Positions 1 to 13,026 are shown, numbered from the stretch's first letter. The stretch is 64,000 bases of DNA from Gymnopus androsaceus JB14 (GCA_009733575.1 ML769550.1:62001-126000), one strand, 5' to 3'. Notes: generated by a model from the sequence alone, not told the origin. Numbers and translations are program-made.

Positions 1-1269
1 TTCTCTCAAGTTGTATTTCTCTCAAGTTCTGCTGACCATTATCGTCAGATTGACTCGTCAATTTTGGTTCTTGCATTATTGCATAAGAATCTGAATCAAG
101 GCCGCCTCATTTACGATGAAAGAGTTATTTTAGCCCCTGCATCAGCAGAACCTGGGTGATCCCACAGCAAGGTCCCCCTCTGTACAGAACTGGACAGCTC
201 TGTGGCTTCTGTGGATTGTATTGGGGCTTCTGTACAGTGCTGTACAGCAACCCACAGCAATCCACAGCAATCCATAGCAATCCACGTTTTGCTGATGTGA
301 TGGAGTCGTATTGGAAGCTCAGAGCTGCAGGCCGCACCTAAGTCGAGTTTCTCTGCCTTGCGGTAACTCTCATCTATATCTTTGTTTCCACATCCGAATG
401 TGGCACTGTCACAGGAAGAAGAAAGATGTTCAAGCTCGGAGGAAGAGGCATTCACAAGGTCAATAAGGCTGTGAGAATCATTCATCAGTGGTTTCCAACT
501 TTAACGGTCATTGAAGGAGAAAAAAAGAGACCCAACCCAGAAGGCGACAACTTACCGAGCTTGGTTGTATTCCCCTCTGCAATACTACAAGCCCCTTTGC
601 AAACGGTCAAATCATGTTGCAGCGCTATGATTCTCTGCGTGATTAAGCTTAGGAATTTGATGTGAGTCAAGTCACGGGCTCGAGTGCATGAGTCATCTCA
701 GATTTTTATTTTAGAGATCTAGGTTCATCCGGATTTATTCCGTACAAAAGTACAAAAGCACAACTAGGATACTTGAGGACACTTAGTATTTGCGGTATGT
801 AATGTAGTGCAACACAAGAAAGAGTATGCAAAACAAAGTGAGATCATTAAGTGAGTACATGGGCTCAGGTGTGGAGGGGGATGTCGGGTACGATGAGAGA
901 TAAGTAACATGCGGGCATAAAGTTACCACCCACTGACAGTGCTCTGCTCACAGTATGTGAGGTCGCAAGTCCTGAGTCCTATACCCGACGAACTAAAAGT
1001 TCCGAGATAGTCGCCCCACCGCCAACTCCGGATCTTGAACGAACAAAACAAGCGACTGCATGCGCAATACGATGGAGTGATTGGATGGTGTATGTGTGCA
1101 CAATAGCACTATAACCTCGTATGCATGATGCGGGAGCCTGTCCTCACCAAGTGTGACCGATTAGAATATTAGGTTGTAGCTCCAAGATCTACACAGGCGT
1201 ATGTTGCTGTACTGGCGCTGTATCACGACCGACGCCTTGAGAGTCCTGTTTTATAGATGAGTGACAGGA
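1..1269. other. Left flank without a recognisable gene
   Basis: I see no convincing coding region here. The start of the window carries a short direct repeat (TTCTCTCAAGTT at 1 and again near 16). Positions 160-300 hold a cluster of short direct and inverted repeats built on CCACAGCAATCC and TGTACAG, which may be the remains of a small fold-back element. The stretch next to 1270 would contain the 3' untranslated region of the minus-strand gene that follows. Confidence 0.5.
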
Positions 1270-2787
1270 TTAGCATGCGGTCACTGCTGAAAAACGCACC
1301 ATCCTTTGTTTCTTTATCGGTCGAGGTCTCACGCCGTTAGTGCCCGCTCGTGCTCCGATGATTGGCTTGGGGGGAGCAACGTTGGTGACATTACCGTTAG
1401 CGTTCATCTGAGCCACGGCACTCCCGTTGGTAGTTACAGGCTGAGGTATAGGATCGTCTCGTTCTCTCTTCTTGCCTCGAGGAGCATTAGAGCTCACAGC
1501 GGCTGACGCAGGCTGTGGCGGTTGTGGTGCAGCGAATGAACCAGCCGGCGGAGCTGCAAGACTCGCGCTCAAGGGAGGAGCGCTGAGAGGATGAGGGCCG
1601 GTGGGCGTTGACGTCCGTATCGGAGTACTTACTCGGACGCCAGGGCCTGGAATCTGTACCGGTTGTAAGCCTGGTTTCGCGCTGCCTGCTCTTATTGGAG
1701 GCGGCGCAATAGCAGCAGGATGGGGACGAGGTGTAACTGGACCTGTAGGTCTCGGGGTCGAAGATACAGTGGAGGGACGGACGGCGGTAGGAACAGAAGG
1801 AGGAAATGATGATGATGTCGCAGATGTAGGGACTGGCGCCTGTATTGGGGTTGAAGCCGCTGGTGAGGATTGTTGAGTCGGAGCCTGAGACTGAGCCTGT
1901 ATTTGAGCTTTGGCAAGCCGCTTGAGCTCTTTCTATAGACAAGTCAAATCTGCAGTAAATTGAACAATACACAACAGCATACCCTTTTTTTCCTATCCTC
2001 GCGTGCTTGAGCTGATTCAAGTACTAATGCACTAGGATTCCACTGAAAAGAATAGGTGGAGGCACAGAGCACTCATTCTGATGACAAAACTTACGCCTTT
2101 CAACCCTTCCAGACTGACAGAAAACGCATCCCTTTGCGTCCGCGAGTCGAATTCTGATATTCGAACGCGTTGCTTTGGAGGGGCTTGTATTATATTCGTC
2201 AAATAGTCGTCCTTTTTCAAAGAATGTTTGCCTAAATTGGGATTAGTAAGGAAACAATGGACAAAAATTTGCGTGCGCACCAGGGACACCCTTGATTAGA
2301 TGTCTGTAGTTGTTCTTTTTCTTCTTTTCACCCTTTCCACCTTCGTCGTCATCGCCATCCTGACCATCTGCCGCTGGAGTTTGAGGCAAAACTTCTTTTC
2401 CTTTCCCTTTGTCCAACGGGCTTGTCTGACCAGGAGATGCTTCTACCGCTCCATTTCTATCGTTCGCCACGGATGATTCCTCAGATGAAGAGATAAAAGG
2501 TCGGACATAAGTGTCGTAGGCTTCTCGCAGGTGAAACTTGGCCAAAAGATCCTGTGTGCTTTTGATATACGCAGGTGATTGAGGAGGACCTTGGAATCCA
2601 AGTTTTTGCGTTAAAATTAGGATAATTTTATATATAAAGAAGAAGAACCTGGCGGCGGAAGAAAGAGAGATATTCGTTCATCATGAGATTGCGGCAGCAG
2701 TGAGGAATGAGAAGGGGAGATAGGACGAGATGGAGAAGTTCGTAAATTTGAAGGGCCAGCGACAGCGTTCGTGTCAGTACTGTCCAT
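1270..2787 (-). CDS. MED19: Mediator subunit 19 (Rox3/Med19)
   Basis: Subunit of the head module of the RNA polymerase II Mediator complex, acting in the nucleus. Five exons read on the minus strand: 2787-2649, 2589-2281, 2231-2095, 2042-1983 and 1932-1270. All introns are GT-AG and 50-60 nt apart from one of 49 nt, and the phases join into 435 codons plus stop. The Rox3/Med19 core is visible: an N-terminal motif PPQSPAYIKSTQDLLAKFHL, then NYRHLIKGVPGKHSLKKDDY across intron 2, then IIQAPPKQ. The C-terminal half is a long Pro/Ala/Thr/Ser-rich tail ending in a basic patch (RPRPIKKQRM). I chose the ATG at 2787. The frame stays open upstream to about 2930 without an ATG, so a longer, spliced 5' end is possible. 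The neighbour on the right, MFS, lies on the same strand about 260 bp away. I am confident of the family. Confidence 0.88.
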
Positions 2788-3047
2788 GAGATGGAGCTCG
2801 TCGTAGTCGCCGTTCAAGGCAAGATTAACGGCCCAAATTCGCTTTGCTCGTGTTTGCTTTCGGCCCGTAATATCCGTAACAACAGCTCCTCGATGCTCGC
2901 GCAAATGAGGGTCAAATCCAAGTGCAATAATGAATTTAAGAGTGTATAAGAAGGTAATATCATATTTACAGTATAATAATAATAATACAGCGCTTTACCG
3001 CGTACATAAGTTCCAGTCAAAAGTTAGTGTAGGTGTTAGTTAACATC

Positions 3048-5758
3048 TTAAGGATCCGCCGCATAAGTCGCAGAACTACTCCTCTGCAACTGCTCAGACG
3101 CATTCACCCCAAACAAGTCTTTGCTAGCCCTCGATCTACCTCGCTCAGGCTCCTCACGTTCAGCTCGCCTCCTTGCGGGACCTTTTGAACCTTTCCGCGA
3201 ATGCCGCTCAACGGGACTCCGCACCATAACCGCACATACCAGTGACGCAGTCAAAATTCCACCTCCAACAACGAAAATCGCTTTAGGGTAATCCGCAACA
3301 GTGTTACCGTAAAGCAAACCGAAAAGCAAAGGCTGTATACATACAGCAGTCAAGGTCAACATCAACATTCCCCACTGGAAATCGTTACAAAACACGTACC
3401 CCAAGGATCATCTGTCCAACAGCCTGAAGCATTGATAATGCTCCGAAAAGCTTCCCAATACCAGTGTCCGCCTGAGGCTTTCCAGCAGGCTCCGCGTCCG
3501 CTTCCGCTTCCGCACTCCCATCCACTTGTGTTGAACTTTCCTGCAAGAGCTGCCTTGCCTGGACGATGCATAGCGCCAGACTCTGACACGCTGGAATGAA
3601 CCCAGAACCGATGGCACTAAAGCCGCTAGCAAAAACAAACAGTACTGTGCTGCGTGTCGTAGGGTCATGTAGCCAGGTTCCTGAGGAAGCGTCAGTGCCG
3701 CTGGTTTCCCGCATATGATGGACTAGCTCCGGTGCAGGGAGTACTACGACCAGAACTTGTGACAAGATATCGATAACAAGGCTGCATCGGGTTAGGAGAA
3801 GGTCAAAATTGATCTCGAGAGCAAGGCGATTCTTAGTCGGTTTCGCTTGCTTGCCTTTACCGGCTTCTGAAACTGGAGGTTTGGGTTTGAAAGTTGAGAT
3901 GACGGCTAAGTATAGATGTGAGCTAATGTTTTAAAATCGGAATACATGGGGTGAACGCACTAGGGAATAAAAAGAGCAGACCGAGGGCCCTCAAGCCACC
4001 GAGATATGAGATGTAGTAACTCAGTTGGTCGGCAGCCCAGTTATACGTGTGCACGGCGTACAGGTATTTGATTTGGAAAACACCCTGATGGACAGATAGC
4101 GTCAGACCTGTTGTACAGTACACGCTCAGAGAAAAATGGTTACCGTAGAAAGCATATACAAGAACATCGCCATCGCGAGAAACGTCAGACTCCAATCCTT
4201 TCTCTGGCGGATTCCAGTACTTGTAGTTTCGTGGATGACCACAGGAAGGAATAAAGCCAGAGGACTAAAGAAGCGCTTCACAAAACCAAAGCGGCTGGGT
4301 TCTTGCCATACCAGCTGCTCTTCGGGGCCTTCAGTAGTGGTGGCATCATCACCAGTAGATGGAGATTTTCCTCTGGAATGATCATCGTACTGCAATTTCG
4401 CTTTGGCTTGCTGATCCTTTGACAAAGACTCGGGGAACAAAAACGTCGTCAAGAAAAAGTTGACAAACGAGAGTGCGATTGCCAACCAAAAGACTTCAGT
4501 TACGCTTTTGCCCTGTTCAATACCAGTGTCAACAATGCGAACCAGTAGATGTAACGTAGCCTGTATCACCTGTTTGTTAATAGTCCCAATACGGTCGATA
4601 CCGGGGATCCCGTTTCTGATAATCCACCCTCCGATGACTGGACCAACGCTAAACCCAAGGAAGAACACTCCATTGAAGCGTGAAAAGATTGTCGCACGAG
4701 ATCCTGGAGAAGTGCAGTCTGACACATACGCCGAAGTTGCTGACTGAAGAGTAGACCAGCCACCGAGTAAACCTTCGATTATTGGAGCTATGACCAAAAG
4801 TTTATGACCGTGGGTGGCTAAGGGTGAGCCAGGGGTGGCGACGAGGATAAAGGTCAAGTCCCTAAAGGAGTAAAGACCCCGTATCAGCAAAAGTAAAGGA
4901 CTGACAGAGATCTAAAAAAGTGAAGGTGCTGAATAAGGCACTATCTGCCATGCGAATGCAAGATATTCTGCAATACGGGACGCCGATGCAGTGTTGAATG
5001 GGAAGGAATCGGAAATGTGTGTGAGAGAAAACGTACGTCAGGAATAGACCCAAGGTAGACATGGCTAAAACTCGGGTCCGGCCATGTCGTTCACTGAAAT
5101 GTCCCCACCAACCAGTGCTCAATGCCGAAAGCAGCCCCATAGTTGTAGTTAACGTCGTTTGAATACGCGCGGCCTCCTTCTGGACCGCAGGGTCTGACAC
5201 GCATTGTGGCGATGGCAGTTTCCGAGGGTCGTCCTCTGATGAGTCGTCCTCGGGGAAGACTGGCTCCGGAGACTCGATAAATATCGGCACTGAGTTATCT
5301 TGAAAATCTGTAGTAAGGTGTGCGGGGAGATGGGGACCTAGTGGGTCAAGTGTAGAATGTAAAGCAAGGGAAAGTGTTCGGAGACTGGCGTCGTTATCCA
5401 AGATAGTATGATTAGAATTCACGGTGTGTTGTCGAGTATGATGGTGGATAGAAGAACAAGCAAGCTGGGTAAACACCTCAACTCTCGGTGCCATTGTCAT
5501 GCCACGCTATTAAGACAGAAACATTGGGTTCATTGAGGGATCAGATTGGAAGATATAAACATACGACGAGTGAAGCGGTAATCGCAAACGGGACCAGCCT
5601 GAAATTCGCGTTCTGAATAGGTTCGCAACAAAGAATAAGCGAATGACTTACCATAGAGGCCTCGCTCTGTGGAAAGGCTTTCTTGTGGGATTGGTCCGCG
5701 CGTTCGCGTCACCCAGTAACGGTTCCCGTTCTCCGTCTGCGACTGCAGTACTCGCCAT
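3048..5758 (-). CDS. MFS transporter, DHA1-like
   Basis: Membrane transporter of the major facilitator superfamily; the substrate cannot be told from sequence. Seven exons: 5758-5652, 5598-5565, 5506-5037, 4861-4144, 4084-3961, 3905-3400 and 3374-3048. The phases join into 761 codons plus stop. The N-terminus ends in LVPFAITASLV, followed by RGMTMAPRVEVFTQLAC, typical of fungal DHA1 proteins. MFS motif A is seen as GHFSERHGRTRV after TM2. Further hydrophobic spans include IIEGLLGGW, FFLGFSVGPVIGGW, FWLAIALSFVNFFLTTFLFP and GLLYGN. Hydrophilic loops between helices (around 170-220 and 430-480, estimated) are long. The C-terminus is basic and serine-rich. Intron 3 is unusually long for this window (about 175 nt). 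The duplicated unit 2 contains a broken copy of only the first exons. Confidence in the family is high, and in the exact first exon good because of the phase match. Confidence 0.85.
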
Positions 5759-6950
5759 TTGAGGAAATAAGTAGAGGAGCCCTCGTCAGATTACAAGGAG
5801 AAGAAGGAACGAGGAATAAGGTACTAGATAAGGTCAAGTTATTTGAGCGCAAGGGACACATGGATGCCTGGCGGCTTATGAAGAAATGACGCCCTATCTA
5901 GATCTTCCATCTTCGGCCTCGGCTCGTTCCGCCTTTCCTTTCCCGTGCATCGTGTAAACCTGCAAGAGTTGTCGTTGAACTGCTTCAGCTTCGGGGCTTT
6001 AGATTTGCTTCAGGCAAGCCTCCAACCTCGACGAAAACGCGTGCCTTTCTCATTCGAAAGCTTCACTCGAGTGGTGGTGACCAGCCACACACTGCAGGAT
6101 GCCATGTTTGAAGACATATGGTGATAAGTATCTTCGTCCTTGCTCCTACTGCCTCTGATACCGCAGCTAGTCTTCGCCGCAGTGGATCTGAGAATTTAAA
6201 CTCATTCAACTTGCGCAGTGAAGGGCTTCCGTGTAAAGATCCAAGAATTTTCGTGGAATGACACTTCAAAGCTTCAAACGCCTATTCAACTGCCGTTCCT
6301 TGCAAGTATTGGTATGCTATTCCCCAGAGGCTTTTTTGAATCGATGCGATTTACTTGGCACCGATGAATATCGAAAGGACTCAACCGTTGGATCCGAATA
6401 TCTATTGACTCCACGGTGAATGCTTAATTTTCTCCTGTTCATCCAGTATTTACTCGTTTCTAGTAGGCTGTCTCCCAACTGCAAATGAATCTTCCATCTC
6501 CCCGTCGTAATTAGGACCCTGTACGTCCATCCTCGACATTTTCAAGCCAGAGCATAACTGCACATCTAACAAATGCTAGCGAACCGGCTACTTCGACTTG
6601 GACTTACATTAATTGACAATATGGTCCGACTCGGTTTGCTTTCCATCATACCAAGTTTCTCTTTTTACAACTGCTGCTCTTGGCTCTTCACGAGGCACGA
6701 TAGAATTCGAATGGGTCCCTTTCAAAAGGTCGAGTGCTATGGTCATAGTTAATGCTAAATCTGGCTATAAATTCCTCCCAGTCCATACTATTCGAACTCA
6801 TTCCGATGATATATCGGAATGACCAACAAATGAACCGTACATTCCACCTCGTCATTACTAATTTTCCTTTGCCTGACCCACTCCAGGAGATTTTCGAACT
6901 TTGCACACTCGTGCACTGTATCGGCCTAAGATTCGGAGCGTAGTACCCAG

Positions 6951-7057
6951 TAGGCCTAAAGCAGTCCCTCTAGGAGTATGTCGCTGTTAGCGCAAGAATC
7001 CTCGCTAATTCTTGCGCTAACAGCGACATACTCCTAGAGGGACTGCTTTAGGCCTGA
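6951..7057. mobile_element. 107-bp fold-back MITE, hAT-like
   Basis: Almost the whole element is an inverted repeat with arms of about 48 bp (TAGGCCTAAAGCAGTCCC at the left end, its complement at the right) around a short spacer. It is flanked by the 8-bp direct repeat GTACCCAG (6943-6950 and 7058-7065). Unit 2 carries one copy of this 8-mer and no insert (near 50977), which proves insertion. An 8-bp duplication and TA-start ends point to hAT mobilisation. It has no coding capacity. Confidence 0.8.
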
Positions 7058-7348
7058 GTACCCAGAGCATAGTACCATATACGCGCACTAGGCAAACAGC
7101 AAGCGTATCTAAACCTCTAAAGACAGAGGGATACATGGTCGTTCTTCAAGGATTATACAGGAAGGGAATCGAACGTCCGACGCCAGAAGAACAAGACATA
7201 CACTTTAAAATACAAGACTAAAGATTTTTCATCGGTTCCCCACATTGATTTTACTCCAACTTCAAAACCTGGAATACGGCTCGGTTCCCTGGATGTTAGT
7301 TAACCTTGGCGGCCTGGCCCTTTTACTGAAGATCGTTCTGGAGACTAC

Positions 7349-8003
7349 ATACAAAAGCATAATTCACAAAGTATCATGACTTTCACACGACTGTTCTGGA
7401 ACTGATCTGGACTTGTCCGACCTTGACTTTGACTTGAACTCAACTTGGACTTGGACTGAGTGGAATTCAGGTCCCCATATTTGCTCTGGTGGTTATGCAT
7501 AAAGGCGGCTACTTCCAAATTGGGTAACTGTCCCAAGGTGCTGTGGCACCAAATGGGCGCTTGTATGAGTCTCGACGCGTTTTAACGTGTAAAAGCCGCG
7601 TATCGGCGGGGTTTACATACTTTTTTTGGATAATTATATACATTGGACCTGAGCTATTATAATTTCAAATGCAGTAGTTAGAGGAATGGAACCGCCCATA
7701 TTAAGCCAATACTTGGGCCAAAGCGAAAATTTGCTGTTGCCGGCCGGCTAGGATTACTTATAGATGTTTAGAAATCTGCGCTTATTTTTCGAATGCAGCA
7801 ACTTCAGCTGAGGTCCTTAGTAAATTATTGAATATACTGATGAATACGCGGTCCAACATCCAGTCAAGAGCTAGGTGGCAGGCAGTCAAAGTGAGTAGAA
7901 AAAGTCAAAGTCACAAGTCGAGCATGTGATTAGCAGTCCAAGTCCAGATCGCGAGTCCGAAATGTAGTCAAAGTCTGATACTTTGTGAAAACTGCGACCA
8001 TAA
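7349..8003. mobile_element. Non-coding terminal-inverted-repeat element
   Basis: An insertion of about 650 bp relative to unit 2, where ACTACATACATAATGGAG runs without a break (near 51256). Both ends carry TCACAAAGTATCA in inverted orientation, and the inner parts hold inverted clusters of the type CTTGGACTTGGACT / AGTCCAAGTCC. No transposase gene is seen. The exact ends and the target duplication are uncertain by a few bases. Confidence 0.6.
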
Positions 8004-8043
8004 ATGGAGTTTCAGATCCAGACTCCCATCACACTGCCAATGA

Positions 8044-8582
8044 TTATGCTTCAGTCTGACTGAAGCATTGTGCGAAATGATTTAATTCAATAGATACCAG
8101 AAACGTCCTTTTTCAGGGTATTATAGAAAATTAATATTTCCTAGAGCTTCCGAAGGAAATAAATTCAGACTGGCTGAAGTTCGGACTTTCCGCAAAGGGA
8201 AGAAATGACTTTTTTTGGACAGTACCTGAAGTAATCTACGTCAGCTGACTCGAAAACATAAATCACGGAAGTCGGCCGAAGTATTCCATTTCAGGACTGC
8301 TGAAATGGTAACCACTACCATTTCAGCAGTCCTGAAATGGAATACTTTGGCTGGCTTCGGTAGTTGATGTTTTCGGGTCAGCTGAAGCTCTTTGCTTCAG
8401 AATATGTGCGAAAAACATCATTTTGGACATTTACGGAAAGATCGAGCTTCAATCAATGTGAATTTATTTCCTTCTCAAGTGCTAAGAAATATTTACTTTC
8501 TATAATACCCTGAAAAGTACAATTTCTCTATGTATTGAAATGATTTATTTCCCATAATGCTTCAGTCTGACTGAAGCATAAT
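8044..8582. mobile_element. Palindromic fold-back element
   Basis: A near-complete palindrome of about 540 bp: ATTATGCTTCAGTCTGACTG at the left end is matched in reverse at the right end, and the centre near 8305-8322 is a short inverted repeat of CATTTCAGCAGTCCTG. Many small TTCAG/CTGAA palindromes lie within. Unit 2 lacks it. CACTGCC flanks both sides, a likely target duplication of about 7 bp. Non-coding. Confidence 0.7.
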
Positions 8583-9020
8583 CACTGCCGGTGTGCATAT
8601 TGTACCTGCATGTATATTAATAGCCTGTCGTACATACCGGGAAGTGTGCCCTTCGGTTCCCGTCCTTCATTGTTTTCTGCAGGGTGTAATCCAACATCCT
8701 TGCCCCCTATGCGCCTGTGTCTAAGGCAACGCATCAAATAATGAATTGTTCATAGCAGCTTTGCGATTGGTTCGCGATTCTAGACGTGAGTCCTGTCCAG
8801 CAAGACTTCCTATAGCGCCACTCAAATTATTAGATGCGTTCCCAGTTCCTCGACAATTTCCATCATGTGCCGTATTTAAAGATTTTATTCCCTTAGTCAG
8901 GGATGGAAAGGAAGAATGCATGGCCGACTACATATTGGGGGGCGGCAGAACGTCTCCCACTCTTAGCTTCCCTCCTCCCTACGGATTCCTTCTCACTCTT
9001 GAACTTGGCTGGGTCCAAGA

Positions 9021-10450
9021 ATGGCTTTCTCGGGTTACGCGGGTTACGTGACTTCGCTAATTGCAGCACTCTTATCGTGTATTTTATTCGGTAAATGCTC
9101 CACCGTTCAACTTCACTTATCTAACCTTCCGTAACCATTTTTACCAGGATTCTATGCTTCCATGGCCTTGCGGACTTCTTTCATTCTGTGGACCAGATTC
9201 AAAGCAAAGCGGAGAAACTATTATTTAGTTATCACCCATGTCTTGCTCGCTTTGCTTGTGACAACGGTATGTTTTCTGTGCTTCGACTACCATAAGACTA
9301 TGTAACAGGACCCGTAGCGCACTGTGACTGTCATAGTACGCGCAATATTGCCGACCGTACAGCGAACTTATACATCCCGAGATGTTTGGGCGAAGGACAG
9401 GTACGGATACAAGCCACGGACGAAGAAGTTACCAGTCTGACTGAGGATTTAGTGTGTTTGTGGATGCCCTTTGGACGACATCTCTGGTAATATCCGACGC
9501 TTTCATTGTAAGTACCTCGGGCCTCGTAGTTGTACACATATGTGCTGACTCGTCAGTGCTATCGCACCTATATCGTCTGGGATAGAAATATATATATCCA
9601 GATAATGCCAATCCTTCTCCTTTGTGGAAACGTTGGTGAGTTAACTAGCGCAATGACGCCTACTTTTCTAATTACCGTCACTGTAGTCATCATGGTTCTA
9701 AGACTCCGCATTGAAGGTAACTCTACATTAGGCTTGACGAACCCAGTCAAATACTTTGATGAATTGGCATATATCACAATGATTTTTGAGGTTTTAACCC
9801 TCGTACTGAACCTTCTAAACACTGGTCAGTTTTTCAAGGATTCTTGTCTATTTTGTTCGTTCTTTTTTGAAGACAATCCATTTCATAGGTATGATCGCAT
9901 ATCGAATTTGGAGCGTTCGCAAAGGGACGAAGAGTGCGAGGATAGCGAGATCAGATATACTTACCAATCTTGTAACCGTTCTCGTTGAATCAGGTATGCT
10001 CTGGTTGAATCTCAGGACCGTAGAATAACTTTGAAATTTTGTCAAGCTGCCATTTACACCGTTGTCCTCGTGGTGGACATCCTCCTCCTCGGCTATGGGA
10101 ATTCCCTACTCTTGGTATTTATTGATATCCAAACACCACTCATAGGGATTGTGGTACGTTTTACCTCAGGGATTTAGCCTCTGCACTCACAGCTATTGCT
10201 TTAGTTCTCCAACATCATCATTAGGGTCACTGAAGGTAGTGCATTTGGTTCCTCGAGTGGAACCGGCGGCAATGGAAGCAGAGATCGAGTGAGTTGGCTC
10301 AGAGGGGCAATATGCAGTGGAGGACCAGTGCCTACAGAAATAAATATCCAGACAATTATCAGCACGCATATCAATCGAATGGAAACTGGGGATCGCGAAA
10401 TTGATATGGATAAATCTTATATGGACTCGGGAACGGGTATTCTGCCATGA
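9021..10450 (+). CDS. 7TM protein, copy 1 of 3
   Basis: Member of the large, functionally uncharacterised Agaricomycete seven-transmembrane family. Nine exons: 9021-9090, 9148-9266, 9318-9400, 9453-9507, 9557-9635, 9687-9824, 9889-9993, 10047-10153 and 10205-10450. All introns are GT-AG of 51-64 nt, giving 333 codons plus stop. Hydrophobic spans include SLIAALLSCILFGFYASMAL, YYLVITHVLLALLVTT, VFVDALWTTSLVISDAFI, IMPILLLCGNV, a span rich in Ile/Val/Leu in exon 6, and TIYTVVLVVD-like sequence in exon 8. The conserved pair CYRTYIVWDRN follows the fourth helix, as is usual for the family. The tail is hydrophilic and Ser/Gly/Asn-rich. Exon lengths match copies 2 and 3 except in exon 1 and the last exon. 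The stop is a TGA where copy 2 reads CGA, which shortens the tail by five residues. Ligand and pathway are unknown. Confidence 0.8.
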
Positions 10451-10750
10451 ACGGGGTGACCTGTAAGACAATCTGTAAATGTAAAGTAGTCTGTATACGT
10501 AGTTGGTTTTGTATCATGATATTACTTGGGCAGCCAGAAGCGCAACTGTATTCCGACTGGTTTTAGGGAAGCTTGGGCATATAAAGGTGCCAACATCAGC
10601 TACAGTACTGAAAGCTCAGATAAACAAGGCAAGAGAGAAAGAAGAAGAGATGGCAGAATGCAGAAGCATTCTCTGCCCCATACAAAGACTTACACAGGAA
10701 GACCTATGAACAGAGCAGTAAAAAGAAAAACACTTGAACTATTCACTCCA

Positions 10751-11893
10751 CAGGATTTAATAAATTGAGACTGGAATTATCTTAGGAAAATTCTGCTGCA
10801 AATTTCCATTGAAAAAGAATGAAAATCCTGCCTGAAAAATAATTAAAAAAGACCATCTTTTCCATGGTCTTTTCCATGTGTAAAAGGTCTTGTAACCTTT
10901 GTTCTTTCCCAATTGAAATCTTTGTTTTATTCCGCAATCAACACATGGTACTCAGTTACTGCCAGTTACTGCCCTGAACTGATGGTATCAGATATTAGTC
11001 AGCAGAGCGACAGGATGAGCTTTGTCATCATTTAGAGTGCATAACTTCATCTTCTCAATGCACTCAGAAGCAGATAAATGATGTTCTCCCTTGTTTTATC
11101 TTAAAAACATATCCCTGGTTCTCTGAGAGCCATTTTATAAGTATCACATATTGCCTGTGACAGTTGTAAGCACTCAAAATCAGCTTGCCCAAGCCAAATT
11201 AAAGTTGCTAATGGGTTGCCAAAACTGTACCCTAGCCTCAGATATGGTACATTCAAGCTGATATGGACCATATACTTATTCTTCTACCTTGAGTAAACCT
11301 TAGGTATAGAGCCCTGAGATTCTGAGAGCCATTTTAACTGAATGATTACCATGAGAACATGCTATTAGTCCCCTGTTTCCCTTTCCGAAGGGAAATTTCA
11401 CTTAATTATATTAGAAAAATGTATAAAAGTGCACTACTCAAAACTACATGGCACTTTGGAAAGACACAGACTTGAATAGAATATTTTATTTTATTTTTTA
11501 CACACATTGAAGAGCATAAATATTAAATACTGCCACTGTGCTGCCCCAGAACTAAGCCCCAAGCATGCTGAGAAGTTAAGCACTCATAATGATGACAAAG
11601 CTCTTCCTGTGGCTCTGCTGACTAATATCTGGTGCCATCGGTGCAGGGCAGTAACTGGCAGTAACTGGGTACCACATGTTGATGGCGGAATAAAACAAAG
11701 ATTCCAATTGGGAAATAACAAAGCTTACAAGACCTTTTACACATGGAAAAGACCATGGAAAAGATGGTCTTTTTCTATTTATTTTTCAGGTGACATTTTC
11801 ATTGTTTTTCAATGGAAATTTGTGGCGGAAAACTTTATTATTTACAAACTATTTTCCTAAAATAATTCCAGCCTCCATTTATTCAATCCTGCA
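10751..11893. mobile_element. Fold-back element with long inverted arms
   Basis: An insertion of about 1.1 kb absent from unit 2 (near 53450). The arms are about 300 bp long. Both ends read inwards as GGATTxAATAAAT, and both arms carry GACCATCTTTTCCATGGTCT, CCAATTGxAATCTTTGTTTT and CAGTTACTGCCAGTTACTGC, the right arm in reverse complement. No transposase gene is visible. The remaining loop (about 11070-11490) is AT-rich and non-coding. Confidence 0.65.
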
Positions 11894-12751
11894 GAGTGAT
11901 TTATATGTTCGCTTCATCATTCATGGATCGAACCACCGGCAGGTTGAATTTTGTGATTGCCTTTGCATCCAATAAAATCTCAGTAGAATCTCTTCCTCAT
12001 TCTGCACCCATCTTCCTAGTACTCTCCCGAGCTAGACAAACCATCAATTCCCTCCACTCCGCACGCCATGCCTCAATACCTAATCATGGCGAGTTGGTTT
12101 GTCACTGTGGCGCTCGTACCCTTCACTCAGAGTAAACGCGAACGCACCTACATACTCGAGTCTCTCAAGTCTCTCAATACAGCACCATTTGAAGGTTGGT
12201 ATCATAGGGCATCTGCTCATTGTGTCTGTTGATCTTTGCAAGCTCTGATGATAACCATGCATTTTCTTTTCTGTCCAGTCTCGTTGCAGAAAGAAATTGA
12301 TTCCGGATGGTAAGGAGCCAGATATCTCATCATCATTGTTCAGGAATAAAGAAGGTGATAGTGCAGATGTTTCATTGGCAAATGGGAAAATATTACTGGA
12401 AAGGAATGCCCACCAACAATATTCATTGGCTGTGTGCTGTAGGCGAGTATAGAATTGAACTTCCATTGAAGTTCGAGATCATGTTGAGACACTGACTTCA
12501 CTTTAAAGGTCAATTTGAAGACTTGCTCATTGATACACCGTTGCTAGAGACAGTTTCCGAAGGTTCAGTGTAATCCAACCTGTTTCAAGACCATAGCAGA
12601 GTGTAATGATCGGTTGACAAGAGCAATTCAGAGGTGGAAGAGTGAAAGGAAGTAGGGCTTGTTCATGTTTCTGAGCTTAAGCTTGCCTATGCAGGCTTGC
12701 AGCAGGAGACTGATGGTATTTCAGATCCACGGACTCCTATATTTTAGTTAC

Positions 12752-13026
12752 ATATGTCGGAACTTTTGAAAAATGATCCTAACCGGCCCTAAGCGCTTAT
12801 AAGCCCCATAATCAAAACCCCGCTTATAACTGAGAGGTCGTGATTGGTTTATAAGCGGTTACAGGGCGGTTTCCATGGAAAAACCGGTCCATAATTTGGC
12901 AGGGCCGAGTTATTGGCAATTATAAACCCCCGTAATCCAGTTATAAACCTCCATAATCTGCCGCGGACCTCTAAGTTATAAGTGGCATAATCGCATAATC
13001 AGGGCCCGCTTATAAGCGCAATTTTA
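12752..13026. mobile_element. Small TIR element (MITE)
   Basis: About 270 bp absent from unit 2, where TTTCGTTGCATACACCACTG is uninterrupted (near 54273). The ends are inverted copies of TATGTCGGAxxTTTTxAAAA. The interior is rich in the motif CTTATAAGC/GCTTATAA. Non-coding; the target duplication could not be resolved because the element and target share TATG/CATA bases. Confidence 0.6.

Noticed and set aside
156..485. Short open frames at the left edge as genes
   Set aside because: They overlap on both strands, follow a short repeat cluster and show no domain or splice pattern.
9401..9452. Stop codon and indels in the third exon of 7TM copies 1 and 2, as evidence of pseudogenes
   Set aside because: The stretch is bounded by GT and AG in all three copies and its removal restores the same frame, so it is an intron.
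11533..11585. 5S rRNA-like sequence (GAAGTTAAGCAC)
   Set aside because: Only about 12 bases match; the sequence lies in the arm of a fold-back element and no 5S structure can be formed.
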